64,000 bases of DNA from the NCBI RefSeq assembly GCF_022012305.1, contig NZ_JAKLTM010000002.1, positions 496,001 through 560,000 on the forward strand. The letters run 5' to 3'. This stretch comes from Ramlibacter paludis (GTDB lineage: Bacteria; Pseudomonadota; Gammaproteobacteria; Burkholderiales; Burkholderiaceae_C). Below, piece after piece: positions 45,844-55,839 of this stretch. Each line of letters opens with the position of its first letter. The first letter of the stretch is position 1. The position numbers and the translations under genes were made by a program. The notes under the pieces are model-generated. The model was not told where the DNA came from, searched no databases, and worked only from the letters and a program-made list of their open reading frames with translations.

Positions 45844-48276
45844 TTAGCTACCACGTTTACGGACGTCCAATACGGTTCTAGCCGCTTCAAGGCCCTGGTT
45901 GGCGACGTTGAAGTCAACCGGCGCGCTCTGAAGTGTGATTTCCTTCAGCGCTTCCTGATACGCTTGTATGGCTTGTTCTAGCCGCGCGGTTCCCGGCTCG
46001 CGCTCGGCGAGCGCAAGGAATGTCCGGGCCAAATTGTGCTGCGTTGATGCCCACTCCAGCGGAAGGCGTTCGCGGGTACGTTCCTTCAAAGTATTTTCGT
46101 ACGCTTGGACGGCTTGTTGAAGTCGGACGGTGCTCGATTCGCGCTCGCCGAGGCTTTGAAGCACAGTGCCTATATTGTGCTGCGTCTCCGCCCATTGGAG
46201 CGGCACCCGCAGGCGAGTGCGTTCCTTCAACGCATTCTGATATGCCAGTACCGCCCGCTCTAATCGGGCCGTTCCCGGCTCGGCCTCTCCGAGGTCGGCG
46301 AGCACGTTCCCAAGGTTGTTCTGCATGGTTGCCCATTCCAGAGGTTTGCGTTCGCGATTGGTTTCTTTCAGTGCTTGCTGGTATGCAACAACCGCATGCT
46401 CGAGTCGCGACGTGTCCGACTCAAGCCTACCGAGAGCCGCAAAGGCCAAGGCAAGATTGTTTTGAGTCTGTGCCCAATCCAACGGGACGCGCTTGCGCGT
46501 GCGTTCTTTCAACGCTTCTTCATAGCAAGCAACAGCTCGTAGCAGGTGTGCCTTGCTAGGCTCGCGTTCCCCGATTTCCGCTAGCACATTTCCCAGGTTA
46601 TTCTGCGTAGTCGCCCACTCAAGAGGCATCCGCTCACGGTTAAAGACACTGAGCGTCTCCTGATATGCACTTATCGCCTGCTCCAGTAGCGCCTTGCTCG
46701 ATTCTCGCTTACCAAGCGCCAGAAGCGCGCCAGCCAGGTTGTTCTTGGTGCGCGCCCACAACAAAGGCACGCGTTCACGTGTGCGAGCTTTTAGCGCCTG
46801 CTCGTATGCCATGACGGCGTGCCGCAAGCGACCCCATCCCGGCTGGTTTTCGCCGAGGTACAGAAATGCGTTTCCCAGGTTGTATAGCGTCTCAGCCCAG
46901 TCCATGGGGACCCGCTCGTAAGTACGTTCGTTAAGTGCCGCTTGGTACGCTTCAATCGCCTGCTCAAGCCGCGCCTTGCTCCCCTCGCGTTCGCCCAGCT
47001 CCGCAAGCGCCGTACCTAAGTGGCTCTGAATCTCCGCCCACACTAATGGTGCGCGCTCGCGGGTGCCTTCCTGCAAGGCTTCTTGGTACACGAGCACAGC
47101 CTCCTCCAGCCGCGCCGTGCCCATCTCGTGTTTAGCTATGGCCGAGAGCGCGAGTGCCACATTGTTCTGAGTGCGGGCCCACCGCAGCGGCATTTCCCTG
47201 CGCTTGTATTCTTTTAGCGCCTCACTGAACGCCGCTGCCGCTTGCTCAGGCACGGCCTTTTGTGCACCGCGGTTGCCCAGTGCCAGGAGAGCTGCACCGA
47301 GGTTGTTATTCGTCGCTGCCCAATTAAGTGGAGCGCGCTCACGACTCAGCTCCTTCAGCGCCTCGCGGAACATGTCTACGGCCTCGCTCAGCGTGCGTTC
47401 ATCATCGCCTTGAGCACCCGGAGCAGGTTCGTCCTCGCGCTGCGTCGCGACAATTGTTAGTGCACTGGCTAGAATGGCCTGGATGGATGCCCTATGCGGC
47501 GCACTCAGGGTCTTGTTGGAAATCAGCTGACGAATACGCCCTATGAACGGTATGAGTTGATTAGGTGCAACGGTATTGGAACTTCGTGGGATATAAGCTT
47601 CCAATTGGCTCCACGCCAAAAGACTCAGCACATCCGCCATATCAGTCCAGAATAACTCAGGCAGGTCATAGTTCGCCTCGGATAGCCGATACTTTCCGGA
47701 AGGCTTTGCGGGAGTCGCGTCGGAGTCGATGGTCCAGTGCAAGCGCATCGGGACGCCGGCCTTGCTGTCGAGAACTTGGCCCCAAATCATCACATTAGCG
47801 TTTGTCTCTTTGAGCAGGCGGCGTGCGCGTTCATGGCCTGCCTTGATAGCTTCCTGCGGCATTCCATCAGCGGTAATTGCAATACTGCGGTCTATCAGGA
47901 GAAGTTGCACCTCATCGCTCCCAAAGTGGCCAACCAGCGCATCACTGATGAGAACCCGCTGCGTTCCGTCCTTATCGTTCTCCAGCTTAGGTATTACGAT
48001 GGCAAAACGGTCGCCTCGCGCTCGCGGAAGGGTGCGGAGTTCATCTGCCTGCGTGAGGACCCAGCGAACACCCGGGAGTGTTGTTGCCTTATCCCATTCT
48101 GCCCATAGCGCAACCGCTACAGAAAGAACGGCTGCGAGCGGCCATCCGAGCCTCAAGTTAATGAAGCGGAAGACCTGCCGGAGCAGGATGTGCCTCGGGT
48201 CGTCGTCGACTTTGAAGTCCGCGCCACTGGGAGGCCGCTTTAACCTTTCACTAGGTTTCCTAAACGGCTTGAGCAT
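45844..48276 (-). CDS. Membrane-anchored protein of ten 47-residue TPR-like repeats
   Basis: 810 residues. A basic N-terminus and one transmembrane helix (about residues 45-62, LGWPLAAVLSVAVALW) are followed by a domain of about 200 residues with FAIVIPKLENDKDGTQRV and LLKETNANVMIWGQVLDSKA, then ten tandem repeats of exactly 47 residues. The consensus is RERvPLeWAxTQNNLGxaLa, LGERExGtARLEqAvxAY, and xeALKExT. Repeats of this kind are tetratricopeptide-like scaffolds known from rhizobia and cyanobacteria. The middle domain resembles a FlgO/TolB-N-like fold in spacing, but that is weak. GGGAGG before the ATG at 48,276 supports the start. Confidence 0.85.
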   Translation of the reverse strand: MLKPFRKPSERLKRPPSGADFKVDDDPRHILLRQVFRFINLRLGWPLAAVLSVAVALWAEWDKATTLPGVRWVLTQADELRTLPRARGDRFAIVIPKLENDKDGTQRVLISDALVGHFGSDEVQLLLIDRSIAITADGMPQEAIKAGHERARRLLKETNANVMIWGQVLDSKAGVPMRLHWTIDSDATPAKPSGKYRLSEANYDLPELFWTDMADVLSLLAWSQLEAYIPRSSNTVAPNQLIPFIGRIRQLISNKTLSAPHRASIQAILASALTIVATQREDEPAPGAQGDDERTLSEAVDMFREALKELSRERAPLNWAATNNNLGAALLALGNRGAQKAVPEQAAAAFSEALKEYKRREMPLRWARTQNNVALALSAIAKHEMGTARLEEAVLVYQEALQEGTRERAPLVWAEIQSHLGTALAELGEREGSKARLEQAIEAYQAALNERTYERVPMDWAETLYNLGNAFLYLGENQPGWGRLRHAVMAYEQALKARTRERVPLLWARTKNNLAGALLALGKRESSKALLEQAISAYQETLSVFNRERMPLEWATTQNNLGNVLAEIGEREPSKAHLLRAVACYEEALKERTRKRVPLDWAQTQNNLALAFAALGRLESDTSRLEHAVVAYQQALKETNRERKPLEWATMQNNLGNVLADLGEAEPGTARLERAVLAYQNALKERTRLRVPLQWAETQHNIGTVLQSLGERESSTVRLQQAVQAYENTLKERTRERLPLEWASTQHNLARTFLALAEREPGTARLEQAIQAYQEALKEITLQSAPVDFNVANQGLEAARTVLDVRKRGS

Positions 48277-49191
48277 CGGATTTGCCCTCCCGCCTGACAA
48301 GCATAGTTGCTTCGGCCGCGGCCGCAAGCACCAACTTCGCGGCGAGTAGTCAGGTCGTCCCCCTGTCGCGCCCTCTGACCTGCTGCTCAGCTGCGGCGCT
48401 TTTCCACTTGTGCGCCGGGAATTGCCTGCAGTTCGACGCCTGCCTGCAGCTGGCGCACTAGCGCGACCTGGAGTTGTTCACAGCCGCCGGTTGACGCAGC
48501 GGAGGGGGAGGCGAACTCCACTCCCCCAATTAAGTCATGCCGGGGGAAGGAGCAACTGCGGCAAGCACTGGGCATGCGGCCGCTGGATGCCTCGCATCCG
48601 CTGCCTAGCGTCGTCTCGGTTGCCAAAGAGCGCAACCAGCATCCCAGCCATCGTCACGAGTGCATTCGACTACCGCAGGAGCTGCTCCACCAGATAATCG
48701 GGAAAACCTGTCGCCTGCCTGGTCAGGGCGTGGATTCCGTATTCCGCAGGGCGTGGGTTCGCAACTCGGAGCACTCTTCTATGCGCTCGGTGAGCTGTGC
48801 CCGCGCTGGATGCGACCGGCCAGGGTCGGTGCGCGATGCCATGCACCCCCCCCTAATCGTGCGCATCCTGAAGCACCTCGCAGTCCAGGTCAACCGAACA
48901 AACAGTGAGCCGCCGGAGTTTCGCCCTACGTCCACGATTTCGACCCTGAATGCTGCTCGGCCGTGAGGTCTCGGGTGCTCGGTGAGCGCCATCCAGATGT
49001 GAAGCGCTGCAAGGTGGCCCTCCTGATGTCTAACCTATTCGCCGTCGGGCGTTGAGATGCGGGGGACGGCCGTTGCCGTAGTGGGGTTGTGGTTCAAGTC
49101 CGCGCTCAAGTCTGAAGCGGACACGTACGGGGCCTGCTGTCCGTACTCTGGCGTGCTCCATGCTGCAGCACCCGCCCACCATTAGCCGCGT
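48277..49191. other. Long gap without a secure gene
   Basis: About 915 bases. Short open frames exist on both strands, for example minus 48,387-48,635 (ending LQVALVRQLQAGVELQAIPG) and minus 48,723-48,992 (AAFRVEIVDVGRNSGGSLFV), with partly protein-like composition. None has a recognisable family or a good start; they are best seen as remnants of decayed cargo. Confidence 0.4.
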
Positions 49192-50538
49192 CTACTCACG
49201 CTCCCGCGGGGTCTTCCATCGCTTGAGCAGTTCCAAGGGGTCCGCGCCGCCAACAAGCGCTCTTGCCTGCTCAAGCCGCCCAAGCACCTGCAGTCGGTCT
49301 TCGTCTGCGAGGTCTTGAGCTTGGCGGACCACCGCTGCGAACCAGTCCTGAATCCGCCTGGCACGTTCCCACGCGTCGATTGCAGCGAGGAGGTCGCTCG
49401 TCGCATCCTGACGGAGCTTGGCTTGCCTGCGGCGTTCCTCTTCTTCGCGTCGCAGCCTACTTTCCTCCGCCCATTGTCTACGCTGGGCCTCGGCACGTGC
49501 CTCGGCTTCTACGACCTGGCTAACGAGAAAGGGAGCGGCGGCCTCCAACTCCTGAACGACCACAGGTACAAGCGACACCAGCTCCTTCGCGGTTACCGCG
49601 CGCCATTGTCTCGTCCATGCAACCATCTGATGCGGGCAGTAAGCCTGCAGGCGAAACCGGCCCGTGGCGCCCTCTTGCTTTGTTCTCCAATGATGGGGGC
49701 CTTGGTAGCGCCGCAGTTCCGCCGCGCTAAGGTCCCGAACAGGAACGTACTTGCCGTGGTCATAAACGGTTTCGATTTCCTCAGTCGTCTCAAACAACGT
49801 CAGGCCGATGGGCACGTTTCCGACGTAGACCACTGTTATTCGGTCGGGGGACCAAATTCCGTAGTAGTAGTGGTTCTTGCTTGGGACTTCGCGCACGTCA
49901 AACTGCGCACGCCTCATCCGCGCGTCTGGTGGCGAGAGCGTCACACGGTGCCCTTTCGCATCCAAGCCGAGGAATAGGTCGTTGGCGATGCTCAGAGCCG
50001 CGTCGAGTCGCTTCTCTGATACGACAATGTCGGCAAGCAGGCGCTTGTACGGCCGCAACAGCTCCGCCTCCGTCTTTCGCGTCTTCAGGAAGTGAGGCTT
50101 GGCACCGACAAGGAGCTCGTGCATCTTTTTCACTGGCTTGCGCGGGGGCTGGACGACGTGGCCACCCTCTTCGCTCGCGTCGGACCCGCGGTTCAGGATG
50201 GCAGTTTGGTTAGGGCGCATAGGTGCGCGCCGCGGTTGAGAGAGCGAGCGTCCTGGAGTCCACATGTTCACGTCGCCTGGCCTCGCAGGTGGCAACGGTG
50301 GCCTATCGCACGGCGCCTTGCCGAACTCACGTTGAGCCCAATAGCCGCGGGCCGGCCGCGGGACACGTAAGTCCTTGCAGACGCGAGCCATGTAGGTGGA
50401 GGACAGACCGAAGCGCTCGCCGACTCGGAGCATTGGCTCAGACCATACGAGCTCGTACAACCGCTCCCGAGTGACAGGCCTCTGGTTGCTCTTGGCGGAA
50501 TCACTATCGGTCTCGCGCGACAGGTCAGACTCGGACAT
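49192..50538 (-). CDS. Island protein with conserved N-terminal HTH-like domain
   Basis: 448 residues. The N-terminus reads VTRERLYELVWSEPMLRVGE, FGLSSTYMARVCKDLRVPRP and ARGYWAQREFGKAPCDRPPL. The pattern of a helix-turn-helix-like segment (GERFGLSSTYMARVCKDL) and the P-x-x-GYWA tail recurs in uncharacterised proteins of proteobacterial islands. The centre (residues 200-330) is a beta-rich domain with IWSPDRITVVYVGNVP, and the C-terminus is coiled coil (EAEARAEAQRRQWAEESRLR). It may bind DNA. The start chosen is MSESDLSRE. Confidence 0.7.
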   Translation of the reverse strand: MSESDLSRETDSDSAKSNQRPVTRERLYELVWSEPMLRVGERFGLSSTYMARVCKDLRVPRPARGYWAQREFGKAPCDRPPLPPARPGDVNMWTPGRSLSQPRRAPMRPNQTAILNRGSDASEEGGHVVQPPRKPVKKMHELLVGAKPHFLKTRKTEAELLRPYKRLLADIVVSEKRLDAALSIANDLFLGLDAKGHRVTLSPPDARMRRAQFDVREVPSKNHYYYGIWSPDRITVVYVGNVPIGLTLFETTEEIETVYDHGKYVPVRDLSAAELRRYQGPHHWRTKQEGATGRFRLQAYCPHQMVAWTRQWRAVTAKELVSLVPVVVQELEAAAPFLVSQVVEAEARAEAQRRQWAEESRLRREEEERRRQAKLRQDATSDLLAAIDAWERARRIQDWFAAVVRQAQDLADEDRLQVLGRLEQARALVGGADPLELLKRWKTPRERE

Positions 50539-50655
50539 TACCCAGACTCTTCGATGCGTACTGCGGCAGCCAGTCCACCGCAGATAAGTCAGTATCGCAA
50601 CTGGTAAGGAGTCACCTGTCGGTTGCCGCACCGCCCTAGCCGTTGCGCCTGGAGG

Positions 50656-50868
50656 TTACCAGCCACCCAGCTGCTGCAAGCCTTGCTGGATGTGCGGACG
50701 CATCTTCCAGACCCACTGGTCCTCGCCCACGCCGCGCTGGTCCTCACCGAAGGCAATGGCGCAGGTCATAACGGGGGTTCCGTCGCCGCGGCGCGGCAGG
50801 CCTTCAGGCATTTCCGCCCACAGCATTGCACCCAATGGACCGCACTGCAAGTTGGCCGCTGACGCCAC
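50656..50868 (-). pseudogene. Truncated duplicate of the C-terminal domain of the gene at 60,782
   Basis: The 70-residue frame reads ASAANLQCGPLGAMLWAEMP, then PRRGDGTPVMTCAIAFGEDQ and WVWKMRPHIQQGLQQLG. It aligns with residues 115-186 of the protein at 60,782-61,342 (GAANLHYGLLGAMLFAEMPE; SPVMTCALAVGDGRVEGDEH; KLRPHIDQAIRQLG). The first 110 residues have no counterpart here, so this is a remnant or a very short domain copy. Confidence 0.65.
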
Positions 50869-50914
50869 GCTGAATCGTCTCTCTGTGGCTGTCTGCGCTC
50901 GTTGGATTGTCCCC

Positions 50915-53365
50915 TTATTGAGTGCCTCTGCCCCGAGCAGGCTCGACTGTTAGCACGATGGTCGACCCTTGTGCTGTCCCATCGGCGAGCGTTTCAATCT
51001 GCACCGCACGCGCCGGGCTGAGATTCCCGAGGGCCATGGTGACAACGCCGCTACTGGCCACGGTGAATGACTTCGTCTTTGGAGCGAACTCCGCCTTCGG
51101 GTCGATGGAGCGCACATCCGCGCCGGTCACGCGCAGGGTTATAGGCGCCTTCAATTCGCCCACCATAAGGGTCAGCCGTGCATTTCCTCCGCCATCCGCC
51201 ACGAGAAGGCTGCTAGTGGTCGAGACCGGATTGCTGGTGCCCTTTTCTTCGTCCTGCAGATACTTGACGGTCTTGAACTCGGCTACACCCGTGTCCTGGG
51301 GCTTAGGAGCTGAGCTCGACGAAGTGGGACTCGGGTCCGGCGTCAGCCTGGGCTCTCCGTACACTCTCAACTGCTTGTCCTGGGAGGATGGGATGGCGTC
51401 GGCTGTCTCCTTGGGCTTTGGCGTGGTGTAGACGAGTTCAATACGTGGCGGAACTAGCTTGGCGGGCTCCTTGGTCTCCGTATCCGGCTTGGCCTTGGCC
51501 TGGGCTTTGGACTTGGTCGAAGCCGTATTTTTAGCTCGGTCCGGGGGCGGAGTGACGGGCTTTAATTTGACCTCGTTGTCTGCCAAGGACGGAAACGTAA
51601 GGGTCACTGCACCGTCAGCATCGACAGCCACTTGCGTGGAAAGAAGCACCAGGTCGTCGAGGTCCGGCGTGCTCAAATGAAGCTTGGCGCTCAGCTTTTT
51701 CGGGTCCAAATTTTTGCCCCCACGGATAGTTGTGCTGGTCGACTTCTTATCGTCCCTCAGTACGACAAGTTGCTGGACTGGCGGCAACTGGGGCGGCTTG
51801 TAGGGAGTGAGTTGAACCAGGAATTTCGCGAAACGCGATTCACTTTGCAGGTTCACGAGCCCCGCAAGCACCCGTTTGAGCTGCGCCTCCTGCGAGGGCG
51901 ATAACTCAGTGAATTTCTCGCCACCGTCTCCTACGGATGTGGAGGGCTGAGCCGGCAGGCCCTTAAGCGACGCGAAATTGGCCTTCGCGCGCTCGTACAC
52001 AGTCTCGGCCGCCCCTTTGAGCGCGGATAGGCTCTTGCCCTTATCTGGAAGCGCCTCTGGCTTCTCCCTCAAGCACTTGCCGATATAGAGGTAATCAGCG
52101 CGGTCAGCGGCGCGAAGCAATTCCAGCGGACCATCGGGGCGGTCATGGGTATCGCAGTTGCTCTCCAACTGGAAGCCGTATGCGGTAATGAGATTACGAA
52201 CCTCGCCTGCGAGCTCCTGACGCCGGCCGGACTTCGGAAGCAGCGCAACCCCAGTATCCACATCGACAAAGGAGGAGCGCGTTATAACGGACAGCTTCTC
52301 GATATACGACTTCTCATTTGCCTTAGTGAACACGACCAACGACACGTTATGCGTGCGAGGAACCAGAGCCAGCCTGGTGCTCCCCTGGGCTTGTGCCCCC
52401 AAGCGAACTCGAACGGTATGGTCACTGACTCTACCCAGGGTGACCAAGCTGTTTCTGTCTGAGCCGAGAATCGATTCCAACCTATCGCTGCCGCCGCCAA
52501 GCCCAAGGCTTACACCGGCATTGGCAACAATACCCGAGAGCTGAAGAGCAGCTTGGCGAATCACCTCGAGGCTTCGGCCCACGCTAGCGGACTCCATCGC
52601 ATCAGTGATGATTAGCGGGTAGACCATGACCGGCGGAAGCGCTTGGGGGTCTGAATTCACGTCCGCTGCAGCGTTCATCGCATCGGACCAACTGCCAGGA
52701 AACAGCGTCACATCCACGAACGTGTCATAGGGAAGATTGCGCCCGTTCGGCTGCAGGTTTACTTGCAGGGTCACCAAGTGAGCCTGGTAGCCGAGAGGCA
52801 GCACCCCGCCCGTAATTTGGTTGTCCAGAATCTTGGCCATCTGGTACACGCCCGTTCCCGCCGTGAGGAGCGTCGAAGCGTCGATTCCGGCAGGTACCGC
52901 AGGGGTCTTTGACAGGTCCGCGGCTAGCGCCGTGTCCGAAATCGACGAAGCTGGGGTGCCGGAAGACGTCGGGACCGAACCGGTAGTCTTCTGAAGCGAC
53001 CCGGTGGTACTGGACGTTCCGTCCGCAGCGGTCGTAGTGGTACTGGTCGCCGTTCGCAGAGGCAGCGAGACGGCCAACCCCGCAGAAAACAGTGAGAGGA
53101 ACTGATTGACCTGAGCCTGAGTCGTGACGGCCGCCAGGTTGCGAGCATCCGTCGTACTTAAATTGTGCTGAGGCTGCAGCTTCTCCGAGAGCAGCGTCCA
53201 AGGTATGGCTGGATAAGCAGCGACGTAGACATTTCCGACATCTTCGGAGAACTCGACTCGGCGCTCGGTCGTGAGTGGCCGCATCGCCTCGCAAGACGCC
53301 AATGCGGCACACACGCTGACGATGACGGTCGACCTCAGGACCGTACGGGAGATTACACGACGCAC
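50915..53365 (-). CDS. Large lipoprotein of unknown function
   Basis: 816 residues. The N-terminus MRRVISRTVLRSTVIVSVCA is followed by a lipobox (LAS-C, Cys24), so it is a lipoprotein. The mature part has a Ser/Thr-rich linker (TSTTTTAADGTSSTTGS) at about 105-145, a region of alternating strands (NRNLPYDTFVDVTLFP-like), and a late charged/Pro-rich stretch (PPPDRAKNTASTKSKAQAKA) before a final domain with GELKAPITLRVTGADV. No family recognised. The downstream side (minus) has no partner; divergent from the membrane protein at 53,728. Confidence 0.75.
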   Translation of the reverse strand: MRRVISRTVLRSTVIVSVCAALASCEAMRPLTTERRVEFSEDVGNVYVAAYPAIPWTLLSEKLQPQHNLSTTDARNLAAVTTQAQVNQFLSLFSAGLAVSLPLRTATSTTTTAADGTSSTTGSLQKTTGSVPTSSGTPASSISDTALAADLSKTPAVPAGIDASTLLTAGTGVYQMAKILDNQITGGVLPLGYQAHLVTLQVNLQPNGRNLPYDTFVDVTLFPGSWSDAMNAAADVNSDPQALPPVMVYPLIITDAMESASVGRSLEVIRQAALQLSGIVANAGVSLGLGGGSDRLESILGSDRNSLVTLGRVSDHTVRVRLGAQAQGSTRLALVPRTHNVSLVVFTKANEKSYIEKLSVITRSSFVDVDTGVALLPKSGRRQELAGEVRNLITAYGFQLESNCDTHDRPDGPLELLRAADRADYLYIGKCLREKPEALPDKGKSLSALKGAAETVYERAKANFASLKGLPAQPSTSVGDGGEKFTELSPSQEAQLKRVLAGLVNLQSESRFAKFLVQLTPYKPPQLPPVQQLVVLRDDKKSTSTTIRGGKNLDPKKLSAKLHLSTPDLDDLVLLSTQVAVDADGAVTLTFPSLADNEVKLKPVTPPPDRAKNTASTKSKAQAKAKPDTETKEPAKLVPPRIELVYTTPKPKETADAIPSSQDKQLRVYGEPRLTPDPSPTSSSSAPKPQDTGVAEFKTVKYLQDEEKGTSNPVSTTSSLLVADGGGNARLTLMVGELKAPITLRVTGADVRSIDPKAEFAPKTKSFTVASSGVVTMALGNLSPARAVQIETLADGTAQGSTIVLTVEPARGRGTQ

Positions 53366-53727
53366 GTTTGTTCCTCTCGTTTTTCGTTGGCTGCCAGCTA
53401 CTCAAACGCCAGCTCTTTGCGAAGTAGGCGCCCTATTGCACCGGGTTGGCTGGCTTCAATTACCAGTACAGCGAAAACATGTCGCAACCGGCGTCACACG
53501 ATGCCACATCAATACAGGCGTTGACACCATCCCTTTTGGTGATTAAGCAGTTTGCTTAAATCTAGATGTTTCAACCATTCTGATGACGACAGGCCCCGCG
53601 AACGCTGCCAGTGTCATATCGGTGGGGCTGTGTGAATCGTTGCACTAGATGCCCTAGTTCAGCGGCTCATTGAGTTCGCCCTGCGGGGCAGGCTGCAACC
53701 GCCCGACATACGCGAAGAGGTGCGAGC
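53366..53727. other. Divergent promoter region between lipoprotein and membrane-protein genes
   Basis: About 360 bases, A/T-richer than the surroundings, for example around 53,545-53,575 (GATTAAGCAGTTTGCTTAAA, which holds TTAAGCAG-ttt-GCTTAA, an inverted repeat). No gene is seen. It probably carries the two divergent promoters, and the inverted repeat may be an operator. Confidence 0.45.
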
Positions 53728-54594
53728 ATGGCATTAGATGAAGGCGAACAAGCCCAGGTGCAGCAACTAATCGATGAACGACTAAAAGACGTGGTCGACA
53801 AGCGCGTGCCACGCCTGGTGAAGCTCGAACAGTTCATGCACCCCTTTATCCTAATTGGCACACTGCTGGTAGCCGTGCCCGGATGCATGTATGGCCTGTA
53901 CGCGTTCGCCCAGCACTACGCCGAAGAGAAGATGAAGACCATGGCAAGCGACGAGAAAGGTCCGCTGGCCAATCTAAATCAGTTCTCTTCCCAATTGAGA
54001 GAGACGCTCTCCAAGGAGGTGGATTCTGCGACCTTCAAGTTGCTTCGGTACGGATGCACTGTCGAGGACTCCGAAGCAGCGCCGAATTTCGACACATGCG
54101 CCGCGCTGAATTCCCCGGCGGCGCTTCAGGCGCAGTTTGCTGGAACGGAGGACTCACAGACGATTTCGTTCGCTGCCAGCCCTCGCCAGAACGTGAAGCT
54201 GACACTGATGCTGCGGCCGGTTGATGTGCAGACGAAGCTCAAACGAGTGGGCCTGCGCCTGTTTTGGCTGCCTCTTGATGTCAAAAATCCCCGCAATGCA
54301 GCGGGACGGCCGATTGAACTGAACGATGAAGTGGTGAGCCGGTCCGAGGACAGGGACTTCCGAGTCGCCGACTCAAAGGGCCCCATCCTGCAGCTGTACG
54401 GCCTCAAACGAGGAATTGAGGACCAGACGCTTGAAGTTGAGTTAAACCTGACGCCGGCGCTCGACGCGTTCAACAGCAACCTTCATCAAATAAAGGTGCT
54501 CACCGTTCCTCGGCCCGGCTCCGAACAGCAACTCGATGGGACAGAGCGATTCTTCCTGCGTGCCGTCGTATCTGTGAACCACCGAATCCACTGA
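53728..54594 (+). CDS. Single-pass membrane protein of unknown function
   Basis: 288 residues. A charged N-terminal helix (EGEQAQVQQLIDERLKDVVD), a transmembrane segment (about 36-57, PFILIGTLLVAVPGCMYGLY), a coil, and then a beta-rich periplasmic domain of about 180 residues with a Cys pair (GCTVEDSEAAPNFDTC). No family is recognised. It lies 9 bases before the glycosidase-like gene and divergent from the lipoprotein gene. Confidence 0.7.
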   Translation: MALDEGEQAQVQQLIDERLKDVVDKRVPRLVKLEQFMHPFILIGTLLVAVPGCMYGLYAFAQHYAEEKMKTMASDEKGPLANLNQFSSQLRETLSKEVDSATFKLLRYGCTVEDSEAAPNFDTCAALNSPAALQAQFAGTEDSQTISFAASPRQNVKLTLMLRPVDVQTKLKRVGLRLFWLPLDVKNPRNAAGRPIELNDEVVSRSEDRDFRVADSKGPILQLYGLKRGIEDQTLEVELNLTPALDAFNSNLHQIKVLTVPRPGSEQQLDGTERFFLRAVVSVNHRIH

Positions 54595-54603
54595 GGTGCA
54601 AGC

Positions 54604-55599
54604 ATGCTTTGGTTGCGTATTTGCCTGTTGGCGCTCTGGTGGTGGCTTCCATTGATTGCCCCGGCGGGAGACGACTGCCCCACGCTACCCACCTCAGCGG
54701 AATTCACAACACGAGCTATCGGACTGGAAATTCTCGAGGCAAAGATTGATGCCGCGACCATCAACTCGATTACCGTCATTCGACTCGCACCTGAAATGTG
54801 GAGTCCCAAGGTCTGGGACATGCGGCAGGTGGGCAGTCTCTACACGCAGCAGAAGAAATATCTGCAGCCCGCGTACTCGGTTGAAGAGTCCCTCACCTTT
54901 TTCCGAGGGGACGTTGTTGCCAGCAGCGCCGGCTTCACGCAGACATATAACGCACCCGTTCCGGCGGGCCTAGTGCAGTTGGATTACGTCGAACACTCGC
55001 CCGTTTTTCAGTCAAGAGTTCTGGATGGATTCGTGTGCGTACAGCCGTCGGGGCAAGTGAGCATCCTGTCTCGACTTGTAGAAGGCGTCCGGCGGGCACC
55101 GGAGAATGCGCAGGGTTGTAGGGACGCAGTACAGGCTGGCCCAGTGCTTGTTTTCGATGCAAAGCCGCAGATTTCCACCCACGCGATGACGACACTCCGG
55201 GTGGCCTTGGGGGTTGATGCAGCCGGCCGGACACTCCTGGTGTACTCACCTTCTGCAACGACGCGCGGACTCGGCTGCGCCTTGAGTAGCCAGGCAATTG
55301 GCGCAACGGCCGCCATCAATCTACAGGGCGACGCCTACGGAGGCATAGCCTTCAGCGCACTGCTGGAGCGAAATGCAAAACTGGAGGGATTGGGGACGCC
55401 CGACCGAGTCGTCGCGACTGCCCTTGTCTTCGCGCGCAACAACGGGCCTTCAGCGGCAATGCCATCTCCCAATCTGAAAATGGGGAGCCCCCAGCGGACA
55501 GGTGCCGCATCGCGTCTAAACGTGGAACCGTTCAACAAAGCCGCGAAGGGGGCGCCTGTTGTTAGCTGCTCTGAAACCCGAAATGCGATGTGCAAGTGA
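54604..55599 (+). CDS. Secreted phosphodiester-glycosidase-like protein (NAGPA/DUF2233 type)
   Basis: 331 residues with a Trp-rich signal peptide (MLWLRICLLALWWWLPLIAP). The order of blocks resembles NAGPA-like phosphodiester glycosidases: FRGDVVASSAGFTQTY, then QAGPVLVFDAKPQIS, TLRVALGVDAAGRTLLVYSP, and INLQGDAYGGIAF in the place of the usual LNLDGGGS. The replaced glycine/aspartate motif makes activity uncertain. The neighbours are a membrane protein and a lipoprotein, which suggests an envelope role. Confidence 0.6.
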   Translation: MLWLRICLLALWWWLPLIAPAGDDCPTLPTSAEFTTRAIGLEILEAKIDAATINSITVIRLAPEMWSPKVWDMRQVGSLYTQQKKYLQPAYSVEESLTFFRGDVVASSAGFTQTYNAPVPAGLVQLDYVEHSPVFQSRVLDGFVCVQPSGQVSILSRLVEGVRRAPENAQGCRDAVQAGPVLVFDAKPQISTHAMTTLRVALGVDAAGRTLLVYSPSATTRGLGCALSSQAIGATAAINLQGDAYGGIAFSALLERNAKLEGLGTPDRVVATALVFARNNGPSAAMPSPNLKMGSPQRTGAASRLNVEPFNKAAKGAPVVSCSETRNAMCK

Positions 55600-55839
55600 C
55601 GATGGCATTCACTCTGCAGGTCGGTCGCGTCGCCGCCTCGACAATCCACAGCAAGTGTGGATAACTCTATCCTCGGGCTCCCGTCGCGCCCCCCGGGAGG
55701 CGCGCCGGTGCTGGCTTAGGCCCAGAGTGCGCAATTTTTAACCACCGACCTCCCGTTTTGGTTGCATGGACTTCAGCGGTGGGAACGCTCCAACTGCCGA
55801 GCTGCACGTCCGGCCATTTAGGTCAGGCAGAATGGCTTC

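Noticed and set aside
48574..48966. Plus-strand open frame in the 48.3-49.2 kb gap as a gene
   Set aside because: Composition is irregular, a competing minus-strand frame overlaps it, and no family is recognisable.
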